Shown: one piece after another, positions 33,344 to 45,395 of the stretch
Layout of the letters: each line of letters opens with the position of its first letter
Numbering within the stretch: the first letter of the stretch is position 1
From: Ceratopteris richardii
Lineage: Eukaryota; Streptophyta; Polypodiopsida; Polypodiales; Pteridaceae
DNA: 64,000 nucleotides
Assembly: GCA_020310875.1 (NCBI GenBank)
Contig: CM035432.1
Span: 95,420,967-95,484,966, forward strand
Reading direction: 5' to 3'
Position numbers and translations under genes: made by a program
Notes under the pieces: generated by a model
Database searches by the model: none
Seen by the model: only the letters and a program-made list of their open reading frames with translations
What the model was told of the DNA's origin: nothing

Positions 33344-34342
33344 TCATTTGAGAGAAACTGATAACATGTTCTTCCCTGGCACAAATAAAGCATCTAACAA
33401 AGTGAAAGAACTACCATCAGCAGTAGTCAAAATGATCTTATCAACTCCCATAACAGGATAAGAGGAGTTGTTGGCACATGTAATAGTATTCCCTATAAGG
33501 GCAGGCTTGAGTGAAGAGAAGAAACTACGCTGCGAGATAATATGTTTGGTCGCCCCATTGTCAAAGTACCAAACATCTGAGTCTACTACGGACATGCACT
33601 GCTCATGAGAAGATGGGTCAAAACTACAAACAGTAGTAAATGCCCATTCTTCTTCCTGCACAGGATTAGCAGACTTGATTTTCGGTGAAGAGGCTTCTAC
33701 AACAACCATTCTAGCCTCTTTCTTCTTTGCCTCTTTTGCAGCCAGTATTGGGCAGTTCTTTATGATATGATCATTCCCTTTACAGTACTTACAAAAAAAT
33801 TTCTGCTTTTCTGATTTTTTCTCATCTTTGTCTTGGTTCTTCGAATGTGCAACATTTGCAGATTATTGCTTACTAGTTGAAGAGCTCCATTTTCCTTTGC
33901 CCTTCTGACCAGCCAAGAAAGCTTGATCTGCAACACGCATAATGGACATGTTCTGCCTGGATTGATCTTCCTGCAACAGAACAAAGACTAACTCCTCAAA
34001 TGACAAGGCATTTGGATTGCCTTTCATCATCAACCGAAGAGTAGAAGCAAAACTGTGATATGAATCAGGAAGACCATTCAGAATGGTTTGCACAAGTGAG
34101 CTATCTGGTATAACCTCATCAGCAAAAATCAATTATTCCTTCAAGTCTTTGATCTCTGTTAGGAAACTATCCATAGAATCACCTTCATTCATGTGCTCAC
34201 TCTCCAACTGTTTTCGGAGGTAAGCAACACGAGCCTCGTTACTAGCTTGGTACAATGTGGTAAGTGTATCCCAAGCATCCTTAGCTGCTCTGCAAGAGCG
34301 AATATGAGGAATAATGGCACCTTTGACAGATAAAGCTATCAA
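33344..34342 (-). pseudogene. Copia-B1 gag and protease
   Basis: Gag capsid segments (34342-34133 with AAKDAWDTLTTLYQASNEAR; 34132-33863 with LVQTILNGLPDSYHSF) are separated by a single stop. A CCHC knuckle, CKYCKGNDHIIKNC, lies at 33752-33793. The protease follows with DVWYFDNGATKHII (33344-33709), where the usual D-S/T-G is D-N-G, and ALFVPGKNMLSV. The Copia-B copy at 59380-59562 reads YFDSGATKHI at this position, so N is a private change that probably inactivates the enzyme. A TAA interrupts the SSTSKQ.SANVAHS join. Confidence 0.87.
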
Positions 34343-34601
34343 TGCATGTGCCTAGGAATCTCTGCCATCCCAACAAATCTGCTCTACAGTAGGTGCACTA
34401 GAAAGTACAGTAGGAACAAGAATATGCAGAATACTATCATCTTCGACACCTTCTGCATCAGCTTCAATACCTACAGTTGTAACAGTTGTAGGTGTGATAG
34501 GGCGTTTTTTGACACCCTCAGTATGCTCACCAAATTTTTGTGCAAATCTGAGACTGCAAACGGAGGAGTGTCAACAACGCCCTAGATGAAGGGATGACCT
34601 C

Positions 34602-34612
34602 CTCTGATACCA
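34602..34612 (-). other. Copia-B1 primer-binding site (tRNA-iMet type)
   Basis: TGGTATCAGAG on the minus strand, two bases from the 5' LTR. It is the same primer type as Copia-1 and Copia-2. Confidence 0.9.
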
Positions 34613-34614
34613 AT

Positions 34615-34843
34615 TGTTGGAGTTAGATGTCTGCGAAAGCACGTGAATAGCACAAGGAAGAAGAATAAGCTTGGAGTACAATGCACAATTTTGAATGTAT
34701 TACTAGAGAATGTACAAAGATAACTAGCCCATTAGGGAAATAGGCGTATATACAAGCCGGGGGAAAAAACCTCCTAAAGAGGTAAAAAAGTGCCCCGGCG
34801 GTCCTAGTGTGTTCACACACATCACTACCTAAATGTATCAACA
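34615..34843 (-). repeat. Copia-B1 5' LTR
   Basis: This 229-bp repeat runs from TGTTGGAGTTAG to tatcaaca and is followed by the target duplication caaga. Confidence 0.93.
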
Positions 34844-34848
34844 CAAGA

Positions 34849-35740
34849 CACCATCTTCCATTAAGTGTGACATGAAAGTCCTCATTCTTCTTGAGTCTCA
34901 GAACTTTGTCATCTAAGACCGTCAAAATGAAGGGATTCATGCCCAATAAGGAGAGGGCTCCTTGAGTTATCGGAAGCATTAAATGTGCTTTGCACCAAGG
35001 ACCATTCTTCATAGCTCACTCTCCTTGCCAAGTCGATGTCCTCAAATCTAATCAATTCACCTGTTTCTTGATTGGAGAGGTGTTTCCATAAACAAGAATC
35101 TTTGTTCCATACCTTCCTAGCTTTTTGGAGGTTCTAGGACTCAACATCTCTCATGCACTTGATAGGGAACCGTATGAAATCATTTTTTGTAATAGTGATT
35201 GACCATTTCCAATCTTCAATGATCTTCAAAAGTTGTTTCACCTTGTTCTAGCTCTTCCACGCACAAGAAACTAAGAATGAATCTCTAGGAATCACCTCAT
35301 AGGGGGAGAACAAAAGAGTGAGAAGATCAAGTCCCTTCCAACTTGGAAGGCCCATACGCCTAAGAGCACATTTGTTTCTAAAAAACAATTTGGACCAAGA
35401 AGAATCCCTCTTGGTCCAGACATTAATTAACCATTTGGTCCTGAGCTTATTGGTCAAGCCTTCAATGTCTAGAATTCCTAAAACACCTTGATATTTTTGG
35501 GGACATCCCTTATGTTAGGGTCCATCTAGACAAAGTTTCTACAAATTCTTTCTAGTTTCATGATGTGTTAGTCCTTTGGTCTCCAACAAGAGAGAAAGTA
35601 GATCATCTAAGAAACAAATAATGTGTTGACCACAATAGCTCACCATGCTAGTTGATTTGCATTCATTTCTTATATTTTATTTTCTTATGGAGCTTTGAAA
35701 GAGCTTAGTTCTAAGGATGAACCATCCAAACATTGAACCC
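34849..35740 (-). pseudogene. LINE reverse transcriptase C-terminal remnant
   Basis: Minus-strand fragments read LERICRNFVW near 35540, then KYQGVLGILDIEGLTNKLRTKWLINVW, then SKLFFRNKCALRRMGLPSW (35248-35500). This is the pattern after the RT domain of plant L1-type LINEs: F-L/V-W, G-G-L-G-I-x-D/N-x-x-x-x-N-x-A-x-x-x-K-W. The remainder (34849-35250) is a degraded open stretch. Frames change several times. The 90 bp left of Copia-B1 (29940-30029) belonged to the same pre-insertion sequence, since Copia-B1 inserted at its caaga. Confidence 0.55.
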
Positions 35741-35748
35741 CATAGAAA

Positions 35749-35940
35749 TTTTGGAGTTCACGATCTCTAGAAGCAAGCGAACAACACAAGGAAGAAGAAG
35801 AAGAAGAAGAAGCTTGGAGCACAACACACAATACTGAATGTACTACCACTAGAATGTACAAAGATAAGTCTCTTATGGCTATAGATGTATATACAAGCGG
35901 GGGAAAAAACCTTCTAAAGAGGGAAAAAGTGGCCCAGTAG
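35749..35940 (-). repeat. Copia-B LTR fragment
   Basis: It begins ttttggagttcacg and follows the Copia-B LTR (lengthened GAA run, then agcttggagcacaacacac) up to agtggcccagtag, where Gypsy-D LTR sequence starts. The last roughly 35 bp of the LTR are missing. Confidence 0.82.
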
Positions 35941-35942
35941 TA

Positions 35943-38451
35943 TGGTCGTGATTTGAATTCAATCTTGATAATCGAGCATGAAATGAAAATTTAAAACGCT
36001 ACTAAAGGTATGCTAAAATAAAATGAAATTGTTAGAGATGCTAAGTTTGCAGGCTTCATTGCGAAGATAGAGAGGAATTATGGAATGGGATGAATCAATG
36101 CTTTGGGGAAATCAACTCATAAAAATTTAAGGATATACGTGATTTGTGGATTTTTTTTCTTGAACATCTTGTCTAAAATATACTCAGGAAAGCATGCCAA
36201 TGGGTGTATGTGTACAACTTTATGGTTGCATTTGATATGATTAATCTTGCATTTATGCATGGGTTGATCTTCCATTTGATTCATATAGAAAGTTATTCAT
36301 TTGGTTCTCAATGCGTCAAAGTATCTTCACGTGCAAAAAGAAATAAGCATTTAGTGCATACATACATCTATTGTATTTAATGTACTCAAATGTACGTACA
36401 TGGAGTCAAATAAGTAAATGAGTATGAACACATATCTTTGCGTATGCTAAGCATGAGAGTGTACATCTGGGTGTGTGAGCTATGGTGTTGTGTACGTGTG
36501 CATTAGTATGTATGTGTGATATGCATTTATCATACATGTGCGTGTGCATTAGTATGCAATGTGAATACGCATGCATTGTGGGTGATGTGGATAATTTAAT
36601 ATGTGCGTATATATGTTAGTATACAATAAATATGCATGTACGTGTGTGCACGTGAGTCATTGAATGAATATATATGTGAAGGCATTCCGTAATTTGTATG
36701 GTCGTGTACGTAGATATGCGTGAACATCTATGATGTAACGTGAGCACGGATGTGAATAAATTTGTGTTATGTACAAATATGTGCACGTGAACGTAGCTCA
36801 TTACTGCGCATGTATGTTCTAATATATTTTATATATAATGATGAAGAAGCACAGTTGTTACGTGGATGAAAAGGAATCGATTTGGCAAGGTCTGAACGGA
36901 CACTATCAGGAGATGGGGGGATGTTCAGGAAAAGGTTCGACAAAAGGAGAGACTCTTTCATATATGTGGAACGGAAGAAGATTTCTCTGCTAGGTGTGCA
37001 AAGAAAGGAAAGAAGAACCTCAAAAACAACGAGGGCAGAGAATTCGACCGCAAGGTCCTGTGGGAGGGGAGAGCACAATAGGGAATTTGTGAGGAGGGGA
37101 AAAATTGCATTCACGGTGCCAAGCAATCCCTTCATTCCCTCAATTATGAAGTCTGTTGTGACGTTCGTTGAAACATTCCTGCAGCTTGATGCAAAGTATA
37201 GTGACTCCACTCCAAAAGAGGACGGAAGACAACAAATGAGTTCTGAACAGATCTAACGACTTGTACATCGGACCATCTGTTAGAGGATGCTTGCATATGC
37301 GCTATTTGAGGCTTACTGACACAAATAAAGAATCCCTTGGAGTTTTGTATTGGCTTAACCATTTTAGCGAGTGCCTTCAGTTCGATACATGTCTTCTTCG
37401 TTATTCAAGATCAGTGTGCATCATGAAGGCCTAGAGGGTCGAAATGCATGTGGCTGGAAGTGCACATTAGAAGAGGGGTGGTTCCTGCATCAATGGTAGA
37501 GTCAAGAGAGATGTCTAGGAGATTCGCGCTGATGGAATCAATCTGTTTACAAGTAAGGAGGATGCAATACAGAACATGCGGGCCGCCTGGAGAAGGGTAT
37601 GCAATTAACTAGAGTAGAAACAAATTGAAGGACCCAAGACTTTAGCATTTTAGTTGTGTTGCGCTTAAGAATTGTCTTACATTGATTGCTGATCAAGATA
37701 GAGGTGTAGGGCATGTATGCTCGACAGATTGATGAGAGCACACATAATGTTTTCGTCTCTACAAAGTAGCGTTATGATTTCTGTTTGGAGTTTAATAGCC
37801 ATCACATCCGTACTTGAATACCAGGTGGAGAGTTACCAAAAGATGAGCAATAATGAGCTACCTTAAAACTATCAAGATAGTTTGCTCTTTTTCAATGATG
37901 ATTCCAGACGCGGAATTTGAGACAGCGTTATGATTTTGTTCATTAGTTTTCTTTCAAAAACGAACAACAAACCACTTTTCAAAACGTTCAGAATTCTGTT
38001 GCTATATGCAATAGAGAGAGAAAGTGTTTTAGAGGTGTCACTCTTACTTCGTGATAGAATTTTGATTTCGTCTTCACATCTTTGTATCAAATTTGTTTTT
38101 GGAGCATTTAAGTTTAAATGCTTTGCCTTGTTATTTTTGTATATTTGAGAATCCAATTTATTGATCTTATCTATGTAAATATATACGTACAAAAGGATTC
38201 TCTTTGTTTTCGTATGTTTGACGGATTAAAATCTCACATATGGTGTTATGTTAAGGATGCATTGCACGTTTTGAATTGATTTCCATGCCTTGCACAGAAG
38301 CGCATGAATTATTGCGTGCAATTCAGAAATGCATACCTTGTATGAATCTACATTTTAGTAGCTATATCTAGAACAAGTAGATAGGTGATTTGACTCTCTT
38401 TCAGGATTTCATGCTTTGAATACTTTGAATTTTGTGCTGAGCACTTGCCTT
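35943..38451 (+). repeat. Gypsy-D LTR, second copy (5' LTR of block 2)
   Basis: Homologous to 27311-29912 throughout, but without the 67-bp retroposon. It starts tggtcgtgatttgaattc, so the terminal TG is kept, and ends near gcacttgccttca. Gypsy-D gag lies downstream in the same orientation, so this is the 5' LTR. I found no recognisable primer-binding site after it. Confidence 0.7.
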
Positions 38452-39062
38452 CAGATTGGTCAGTTCCTATATGTGCAATCGGATAATGAGATTAAAAATT
38501 TGTTCAAAGGGCATTGTTCTACAAAAGGTCGTTGATACTTCACTCTTGTGAATTGTTCACAAAGCATATTTATTACACAAAACATGGTAAATGATTCAAT
38601 CAAATCGACTCACAATTTTCTTGCTGAAAAATCTTGTGACAGATGAACAGAGTGTATTGTTATGTCTTGCTTTACATTTCATTAGGTTGTTCATATGGCA
38701 TTAACTTTTGATGGATGGTGATAAGAGCTTCACGAAAGACATTCCTTTCTCACATACTGAACCGGATAGAACTTTTCTTTTGGCTAAGACTAAAAGGACA
38801 ATGTGATATTTATGGTTGACTCTTATATATTGACTCCTTCCTTTCCATGAATGCCATGACATACCTGGTGAATCTGACATGGAAGGAGGGGGTGAATAAA
38901 ATATAGAGCTAGTGAACGGAAGAGTCAAGTTAACAACCGAAAATTGAGGAATCGAGCACTTCCAACGTGAAAGATCTCCGAGCCAAATTTTTATGATTTG
39001 AGCAAGAGGATAGGCATCAAAAAACCATCTTGTTTCTTCATGAGTGTCTAGTCAAGTGATGT
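38452..39062 (+). other. Gypsy-D leader region
   Basis: Non-coding sequence between the Gypsy-D LTR and gag. I see no gene, repeat or structured site in it. Confidence 0.4.
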
Positions 39063-40066
39063 GGGGTTTTCAATGGAAAGAATGTATCTAAGTTGTCTAA
39101 AGAGTATGACGTCGAGGAAAATTACCTAGGTGTTGGTTTGAATCTGATGAAGGATCATGAACTATGTGAAAACTTTGTTTATGTGCCTGAATATAATCTA
39201 CGTGATGAATTCATGAGAATTAGAGAAAAAACATGGCCACAATACAAATCAATGCTCCTCAAGCAGTTCATGCTAGAGGATGTTGATAAAGTGACTCATG
39301 GATCTTTCCTAAGATAGGTTCATATGCCGAAAGACCAACCAATCCTAGAAGGTTTGCTAACTAACTTTACCCTAAAAATGATTATGGAATCTTGTGATTA
39401 TGGAAGTGCCACATGAGCTTACAAGGTTTGCTAACTAACTTTACCCTAAAAATGGGTGCATTCTAATTTCGAAACTAATCCTGTAACCTGAAGCAATGAA
39501 CGTGAGAAGGAGATGTCATAATGTCATGTAGATGTAGTAAGAATGGATCAAGGACCTTGAATGAGGATTGGACACTCGTTCATGATGCTATAAGAAGATA
39601 TGTTAAGAAGTAGCAAACGATTGAGAAATTTCTAGATGATTGGATAGTTGATCCTCATGTAGATGAAAATGGTATTGATACTCCAAGTATTTTAGCACCC
39701 GTGGATAATGTGCAAGCTCCTAAAGTTTTAGAGACCCCATTTGGGCATGAAGCAGATATGCATGGGCTTGACATACATACTGATGATGACAGCTATCAAG
39801 AAGATTCTAAAAGTGTGATCGATATGACCTCTAAAGTTACAAGGTGTCAAGAGCCTATAGACTTCCTTACAATGATCACATATTTAAGTTCCATATGTGC
39901 ACAAAGGCCAAAGATGGCAAGATCAAAGGAACAAGTGGAAGCTAATCAAAATCAAACCAAACTGAACCAAGAACAAACCAAACAGGCCATAAACATAAAA
40001 TCAAACAAAAAACAACAAAAATGAACACGAAATCAAGATGCCGCTTCCCCTACTCTGATGAAATCA
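39063..40066 (+). pseudogene. Gypsy-D gag
   Basis: The frame entering at 39063 reads VFNGKNVSKLSKEYDVEENY, then LRDEFMRIREKTWPQYK and FMLEDVDKVTHGSFLR, stopping at 39315. The pattern F-x-G-x-x-V...Y then W-x-x-x-K-x-x-L-x-x-x-F/Y-x-x-E-D is typical of Ty3/gypsy gag capsid N-terminal regions. A 73-bp direct duplication (aggtttgctaactaac at 39350 and 39423) follows. The tail from 39521 (NEDWTL, then the D/Q/N-rich segment 39701-40024) is the same as 6490-7035, with extra stops. It is cut by the Copia-B LTR at 40067. Confidence 0.6.
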
Positions 40067-40296
40067 TGTTGGAGTTAGTTGCTTGCAGAAGCACACGAAC
40101 AACACAATGAAGAAGAAGAAGATTAGAGCACAACACACAATGATGAATGTATTACCACTAGAATGTACAAAGATAAGTAGCCCATGAGGGAAATAGGTGT
40201 ATATACAAGCAAGGGGAAAAAACATCCTAAAAAGGAAAAAGAGTGCTCGGGCAGTCCTAGTGTGTTCACACACATCACTACCAAAATATATCAATA
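40067..40296 (-). repeat. Copia-B 3' LTR (block 2)
   Basis: It begins tgttggagttagttg in the same Gypsy-D gag context as 7036, so both descend from one insertion event. It ends atatcaata, with a mutated CA end. Confidence 0.9.
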
Positions 40297-42450
40297 AATT
40301 CCCCATGGGAGTGATGCGGTGAACAAGGAGCTAGCCCTCATGTATAAGGAAGTGCCGAGCTATATGGAATCAATCCACAAAAGGAAGTAAGCCTAAAGCT
40401 TTGCGGAAAGCTTGAAACTTCTCCTTGGGCAAAGCCTTTGTGAAAAGGTCTTCAATGTTCTCTTCCGTGGGCACATATGCCAAGCTGATCTATCTAGCAG
40501 AGAGCCTCTCCTTGACATAATGATAATGCACCTTAGTGTGCTTAGTGCGCACATGGAACACAAGGTTCGTCGCAACTGCCAATGCGCGCTAGCTATTAGT
40601 GAAAATGGTGGTGGAAAAAGACAGACCAACACCCAAATCATCCATAAGGTATCTCACCCACACACACACACACTCCAAAGTCAAAATGAAAGTTGCCCTA
40701 TACTCAGCCTCACAACTAGATGTGGCCACAATAGGCTGCCTCTTGCTCAACCAAGATATACATGAGCTACCAAGCATGAAGCAAAAGCCACTAGTAGGCA
40801 CATGAGTGTCCTAGCAACCAACCCAATCACTGTTAGGAAAATAATGCAAATTTGGCAGTAGTGATCCTCCTTGGGATAAAACAATCCAAGTAGCTGGGTA
40901 CCACTCAAGTAGCGAAAGATGTGCTTAACCGCCTCCCAATGCTTGACAACTAGGCAATGCATAAACGTGATTATATGTGAGACACCAAACTAAATATCTC
41001 GCCCATATATGCATAAATAAATCAAGCATCCAGCAGCCTATGGATAGAGAACAACAAAAAATGCATCTTGAACATCATGAATACTCAATCGTAAAGCTCT
41101 CTCCATAGGAGTGGCAATAGGCTTACAATCTTCAAGGCCAAAATGCTACAATAATGTTTCAATATATTTCGTTTGACACAAAGTTAATCCACCATCAATT
41201 TGCATGAAATGAATGCCCAAATAATGATGCAGATGCCCAAATCAGACATCTCAAGTGAGGCATGAAAATCAACCTTAAACGTAGCAATATGCTTCTCAAT
41301 AGGAGCAGTGAGCAACATATCATCAACATACAGAAAAATGATCAAAAGCACATCATTAGCATGCTTAACATGTTGCATGCTTTCAATTGGACTGTTCTCA
41401 AAATGATGTACAATCAGATAGGCATGCATCTTTTCATTCCAAGCACGTGGTGCTTGCTTTAAACCACATAATGCCTTCTTTAACCTGCACACCTAGTTTT
41501 CATAACCTTTCTACACAAAGCTACGGAGCTGAAAAATATACTTCCTCATGCAAGTCACCATCCCGTAATGCTATTTTCATGTCCATTTGACGTACATTCC
41601 AACCATGATGAGCTGCAAGTGTAGAAATGCTATGAATAGTAGTCATTCCGCAAGTAGGTGGAAAAGTTTCATTAAAATCAATGCCTCTTTTGTGCAAATA
41701 ACCCTTTGCAACAAGCCTAGCCTTATATCTCTCAACTGTTACATCAGGTTTAGGCTTTATCTTGTATACCCAGTTAGTGCCAATGGCCTCCTTGCGAGGA
41801 GGCAATTCAGATATAGACAATATATCATTTTTCATGATATCATCATATTGAGATTGCATTACAGCCATGCAATGTTCAGATATTTTTGCTTCATCAAATG
41901 AAACAGGTTCAATCTCATCATAGAGACAAGGGATAGCCATAGGATAGCAATCTGATGCAAAAGAGGCATTATGAGAGCCTAAATGAGTATGGTATGAGAG
42001 AGGTGCATGTAATTTGCTATCACGCAAAGTCTGCACCAGCCATTTTAACATAGTTTTTCCCTCCTCAATATCAGCTCTCTCATCAATAAGCGCATCAGGT
42101 AAATCTACATAAAAACTAGAATGATCTACATCATAACCCAAGACCTAGAAAGGTTGAGAAGTTGCCTCATTAGGACAAGTACTAGACTATCCAGCTATAA
42201 AAAGAGGCAAGAAAGTATCATATATGTCTTTCGAGCTAACAAATGTCTCCTTTGTACATGAAAGTAAAGGCTAAATAGCATCTTCCACAAAAATAACATC
42301 ATGTCTAACCAAAATGCCTTTAGTCTATGGAGGATATAGAGGATAGCCTTTGCTTTCTAAACCATACCCAACAAATATACATTTTACTACTTTATCATCC
42401 GATTTCCTACGATGTTGTTCAGGCACTAATGCATATGCCATACTCTCATG
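40297..42450 (-). pseudogene. Copia-B RNase H, RT and integrase end (block 2)
   Basis: RNase H fragments (40393-40962, with SSCEAEYRATF) are followed by RT 41184-41492 with LKKALCGLKQAPRAWNEKM and LYVDDMLLTAP, so the catalytic box deleted in block 1 is present here. The RT N-terminal segment is 41521-42141 (GTNWVYKIKPKPD, YKARLVAKGY). The end of integrase follows to about 42450. The copy is truncated there exactly as in block 1. Multiple stops and frameshifts. Confidence 0.88.
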
Positions 42451-42629
42451 GACAAACGAGACCATCCTAAATCTCAGATTCCATGTGAATGCTATATCTA
42501 ATGATTGGTTAGAAATTAGGAGAAACTAATGCTTCCATTGCCTTCGGAATGCGCCTAAACCCTAAGATCGACCATCTTCTTGCTCGATTCTGACAACTAG
42601 AGATCATGCTTCAAATTGATGATATCATC

Positions 42630-43130
42630 AATTCATAACCGCCCTTGAACCGCCCTTGGGAAACCTATACAAGGAGAGGTTGGCGACATTCATTCTCAAT
42701 CTTGCCAAAACCAATCTTGAGAGCTCAAGGATTCATGACCGCTAAGTAAGTACTCGCCAAGTTCCAATTCCAGTTCTTGTCTTGTTCGTTCTTCCAGTCT
42801 TGTCTAGTCTAGTTCTTGGACATCCTGTCTTGTCGTCTTGTAATCTTGTAGTACGAGATCTTGTTGAGTTCTTTCTTGTATCTAGTTCATCTCCCAGAAG
42901 GGAGTTCTTCTAATCCTGATATCTTATCTCATACTTAGGATCTCCTATATCATCTCTAGTCCACTTTTCCATGCCTATTGGTCCCAGCTTGTGCGACATC
43001 TTGTATTGAATACATCTTCTTGTATTATTTTCCCTACGTGGGTGTTTTTGTAATCATAAGTGTATTTCCGAGCTTGTCTCGTGAAGTTAGAGAGCACAAT
43101 CTAGTGCTCCCCTGACATTTTGGCAAGACT
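42630..43130 (+). repeat. Gypsy-S LTR/leader-like sequence (block 2)
   Basis: Matches 14440-14960, with two rather than three aaccgcccttg units and a short deletion near 42945. It leads into the Gypsy-S gag. Confidence 0.5.
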
Positions 43131-43154
43131 AGCTTCTATCCAAGACCTCGGATC

Positions 43155-43744
43155 ATGGAGAACGCTTATGAACAGGTTGTAGCATAACTTTAGAGTCTCC
43201 AACAACAAGTCAAAGAGCTAACTCATCGACAGACATAAGTCCAGATGGGACGTCCAGTGCATGTAGGTGCACTCCTCCAAGAACTACAAGAACTTATCAT
43301 GGTCTTGAATCAAATAAAGGGAGCATTCAAGTGACGCAACGGCCTAATACATCATCTATGAAGGAACCCAAGATTTGCATGCCAGAAAAGTTCGATGGGA
43401 ATTGCACAAAGTTTCGTGGATTTCTGGAGCAAGTTAAATTGTACATTGGTATGCAACCTGATAGATACCCTAAAGAGGTATCCAAGGTCCAGTTTATTGG
43501 AACCTTGCTCTCTGGCCAAGCATTATCATGGTTGGCCCCAATCTTGGAGAAGAACATGTCAGTACTCCAGGCCTATGAGGGGTTTCTTTGAGAACTCACT
43601 GCCACATTTGGGAATGCAGACACAAGTGGAGTAGCAAAAATAAAAATTCAGAAGGTATATCAAGGTAACCGCCCTCCCTCTACCTATGCATCTGAATTTA
43701 GGCAGTTGATATGGCATGAAGATTTTTTTCATACACCAATTTAG
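43155..43744 (+). pseudogene. Gypsy-S gag, 3' truncated (block 2)
   Basis: Same gag as 14990-15935: it starts with ATG at 43155, and the core open segment is 43331-43591 with PEKFDGNCTKFRGFL and LLSGQALSWLAPILEKN. The tryptophan in QALSWLAP, lost in block 1 (SSFAP), is kept here. After YASEFRQLIW the sequence breaks at tttagatgggg and joins Gypsy-I LTR sequence (tctcatgaagg). The gag end, knuckle and protease and the first roughly 30 bp of the LTR are deleted relative to block 1. Confidence 0.82.
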
Positions 43745-44960
43745 ATGGGGTCTCATGAAGGCCTACAGCAAACACATCCAATGAAGGTAGCGAGAATACC
43801 CTGAGAAGCCAAAGATGCATCAAAGATGTCAAAGGGAGTTCACATGCAAACTTTGGAAGAAATCGAGCAAATCTAGGTTAACGGTCAAAGTTGGTCAAAC
43901 TTTAGAAATTATGGCAAAAATTTCAATATCTCCAAATCACATCAAAATTCATATACTTGTAAAGCCTATCAAAAGCTGTGTATAGCCTGAATTTTGCATG
44001 TAAATGGGTTTTCTAACACATTGATATGCCATGTGCATTTTGTAAAAAATGTAATTTTTCCACTTAGATCCTACAAAATCTTGTATAGGAATCTTTTTTA
44101 GCCATATGGTTTGGCATGTATAAAGACCATATGTGGCTACATATTTGTATAAAGTTTCAAGGCTATCAGAGTTTCCTAGACACCTTAATGCCACCTTGCA
44201 AGCTTCCAAATGTACTCATGTATCAGGGAGATTTAGATAAACGGTTTTCTGCATATTCTTGAAGGAGAGAGGAAAGATAGTCCTACAAAGTTTCATCTTC
44301 ATCAAAGCCTTTTTGGAGGGTCAAAGAGCACAAAGTCCAGTTTTCAAGGTCACCACAGTTTTCTAGTTTAAGCAAATTGAAGGGTTGAAGAGCTTCCACA
44401 TGGTGAAAGCTGATTGAGCCATATTGTACGATCAAAATGAGATCATATTCAAGGGTGGAGATGAACTTATGCTTAGAGCAAGGAGAATCCACGAGTTTTT
44501 TTCATCAAAGAAGACTTTTTTGACAGTTAAAGATCAGTAATGCAACTTTTCTCTAAAAAATAGTGGCATATCTTATCCGAATTGATGTCAACAGTGATCG
44601 AATGGTCCAGATCATCGCTAGATCCAATGGTGGAGAATGAAGGAGCCTAAATTTCACTCCTTTACACTAGATTTGATGGAAAGAACAATTCCAAGCCATT
44701 GATTTGATTAATCAAACGATTGTAATCGAAAGTAGTGATCCTAGAGTTGAGAGTTGATTTCTCTAGATCCAAGGGCCCAAATTCATTCAACAAACTATAT
44801 AAACCCCCCTCAAAAATCCTAGAGCATCATTGTTGGGCATCCATAGGGCTCTTGCTAGCTTAAGGTTTCCTTGAGACGATCACCCTCGGTTGAGCGAGTG
44901 AGGATCCAAGGTGGGCTAGTATGAGTATAATACCTAGTTTCAAATTTAAGTGAGCTCCAA
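43745..44960 (+). repeat. Gypsy-I left LTR (block 2, 5' end missing)
   Basis: Follows 16375-17540 closely, including the TATATAA at 44796-44802 and the caccctcggttgagcgagtg phrase. The start tgtcgtcgagattttc is absent because of the deletion junction with Gypsy-S. Confidence 0.87.
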
Positions 44961-45395
44961 TATTGGACCATTCTTCCTTTCAAAACTGATTTATGTGTAA
45001 GGATTCCATCTATTCTCGTCATGCATACATATCATGCAAAGAAGACTATGCATATGGATTAGAATTAGGAAGTGTTTAAGAAGCTCCTTCAATGGACCAT
45101 TCTTCCTTCCAAATTTGATTCGTGTGTATGGTTCTCTTTCATTCTTATCATTCATGTTCATAAATCTAACTTGCACTCCTACATTTCCATTCCCATAATC
45201 ATTCCAACATCTCTCTCTTCTCCATACTCAATATTAATTTCACTTTTAGGTCCTTAAACCTTCCAACATTCATTAGCTTCATACACCCTGTGTGTGCCAT
45301 GACCGGACCCGATCCACGTGGATTGCGATCACCTCCACATTTGAACCCGACGTGAAAGGCTTCCTGGCATTTGCTTCTGATCTTGTTGGGAGGTT

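Larger units (their letters stand above)
30035..34843 (-). mobile_element. Copia-B1: structurally complete Ty1/copia element
   Basis: The 4,809-bp element has 228/229-bp LTRs, PPT, PBS and gag-PR-IN-RT-RH order on the minus strand. The 5-bp duplication caaga is intact at 30030-30034 and 34844-34848. It is the reference copy for the Copia-B fragments at 7036, 40067, 56370 and 58193. Coding regions contain many stops and frameshifts and an internal tandem duplication in integrase, so it is dead. Confidence 0.95.

Noticed and set aside
45300-45390. Possible primer-binding site for Gypsy-I near ggcatttgcttctgatc
   Set aside because: I could not match it confidently to any tRNA 3' end, and the LTR end is not defined, so no call was made.
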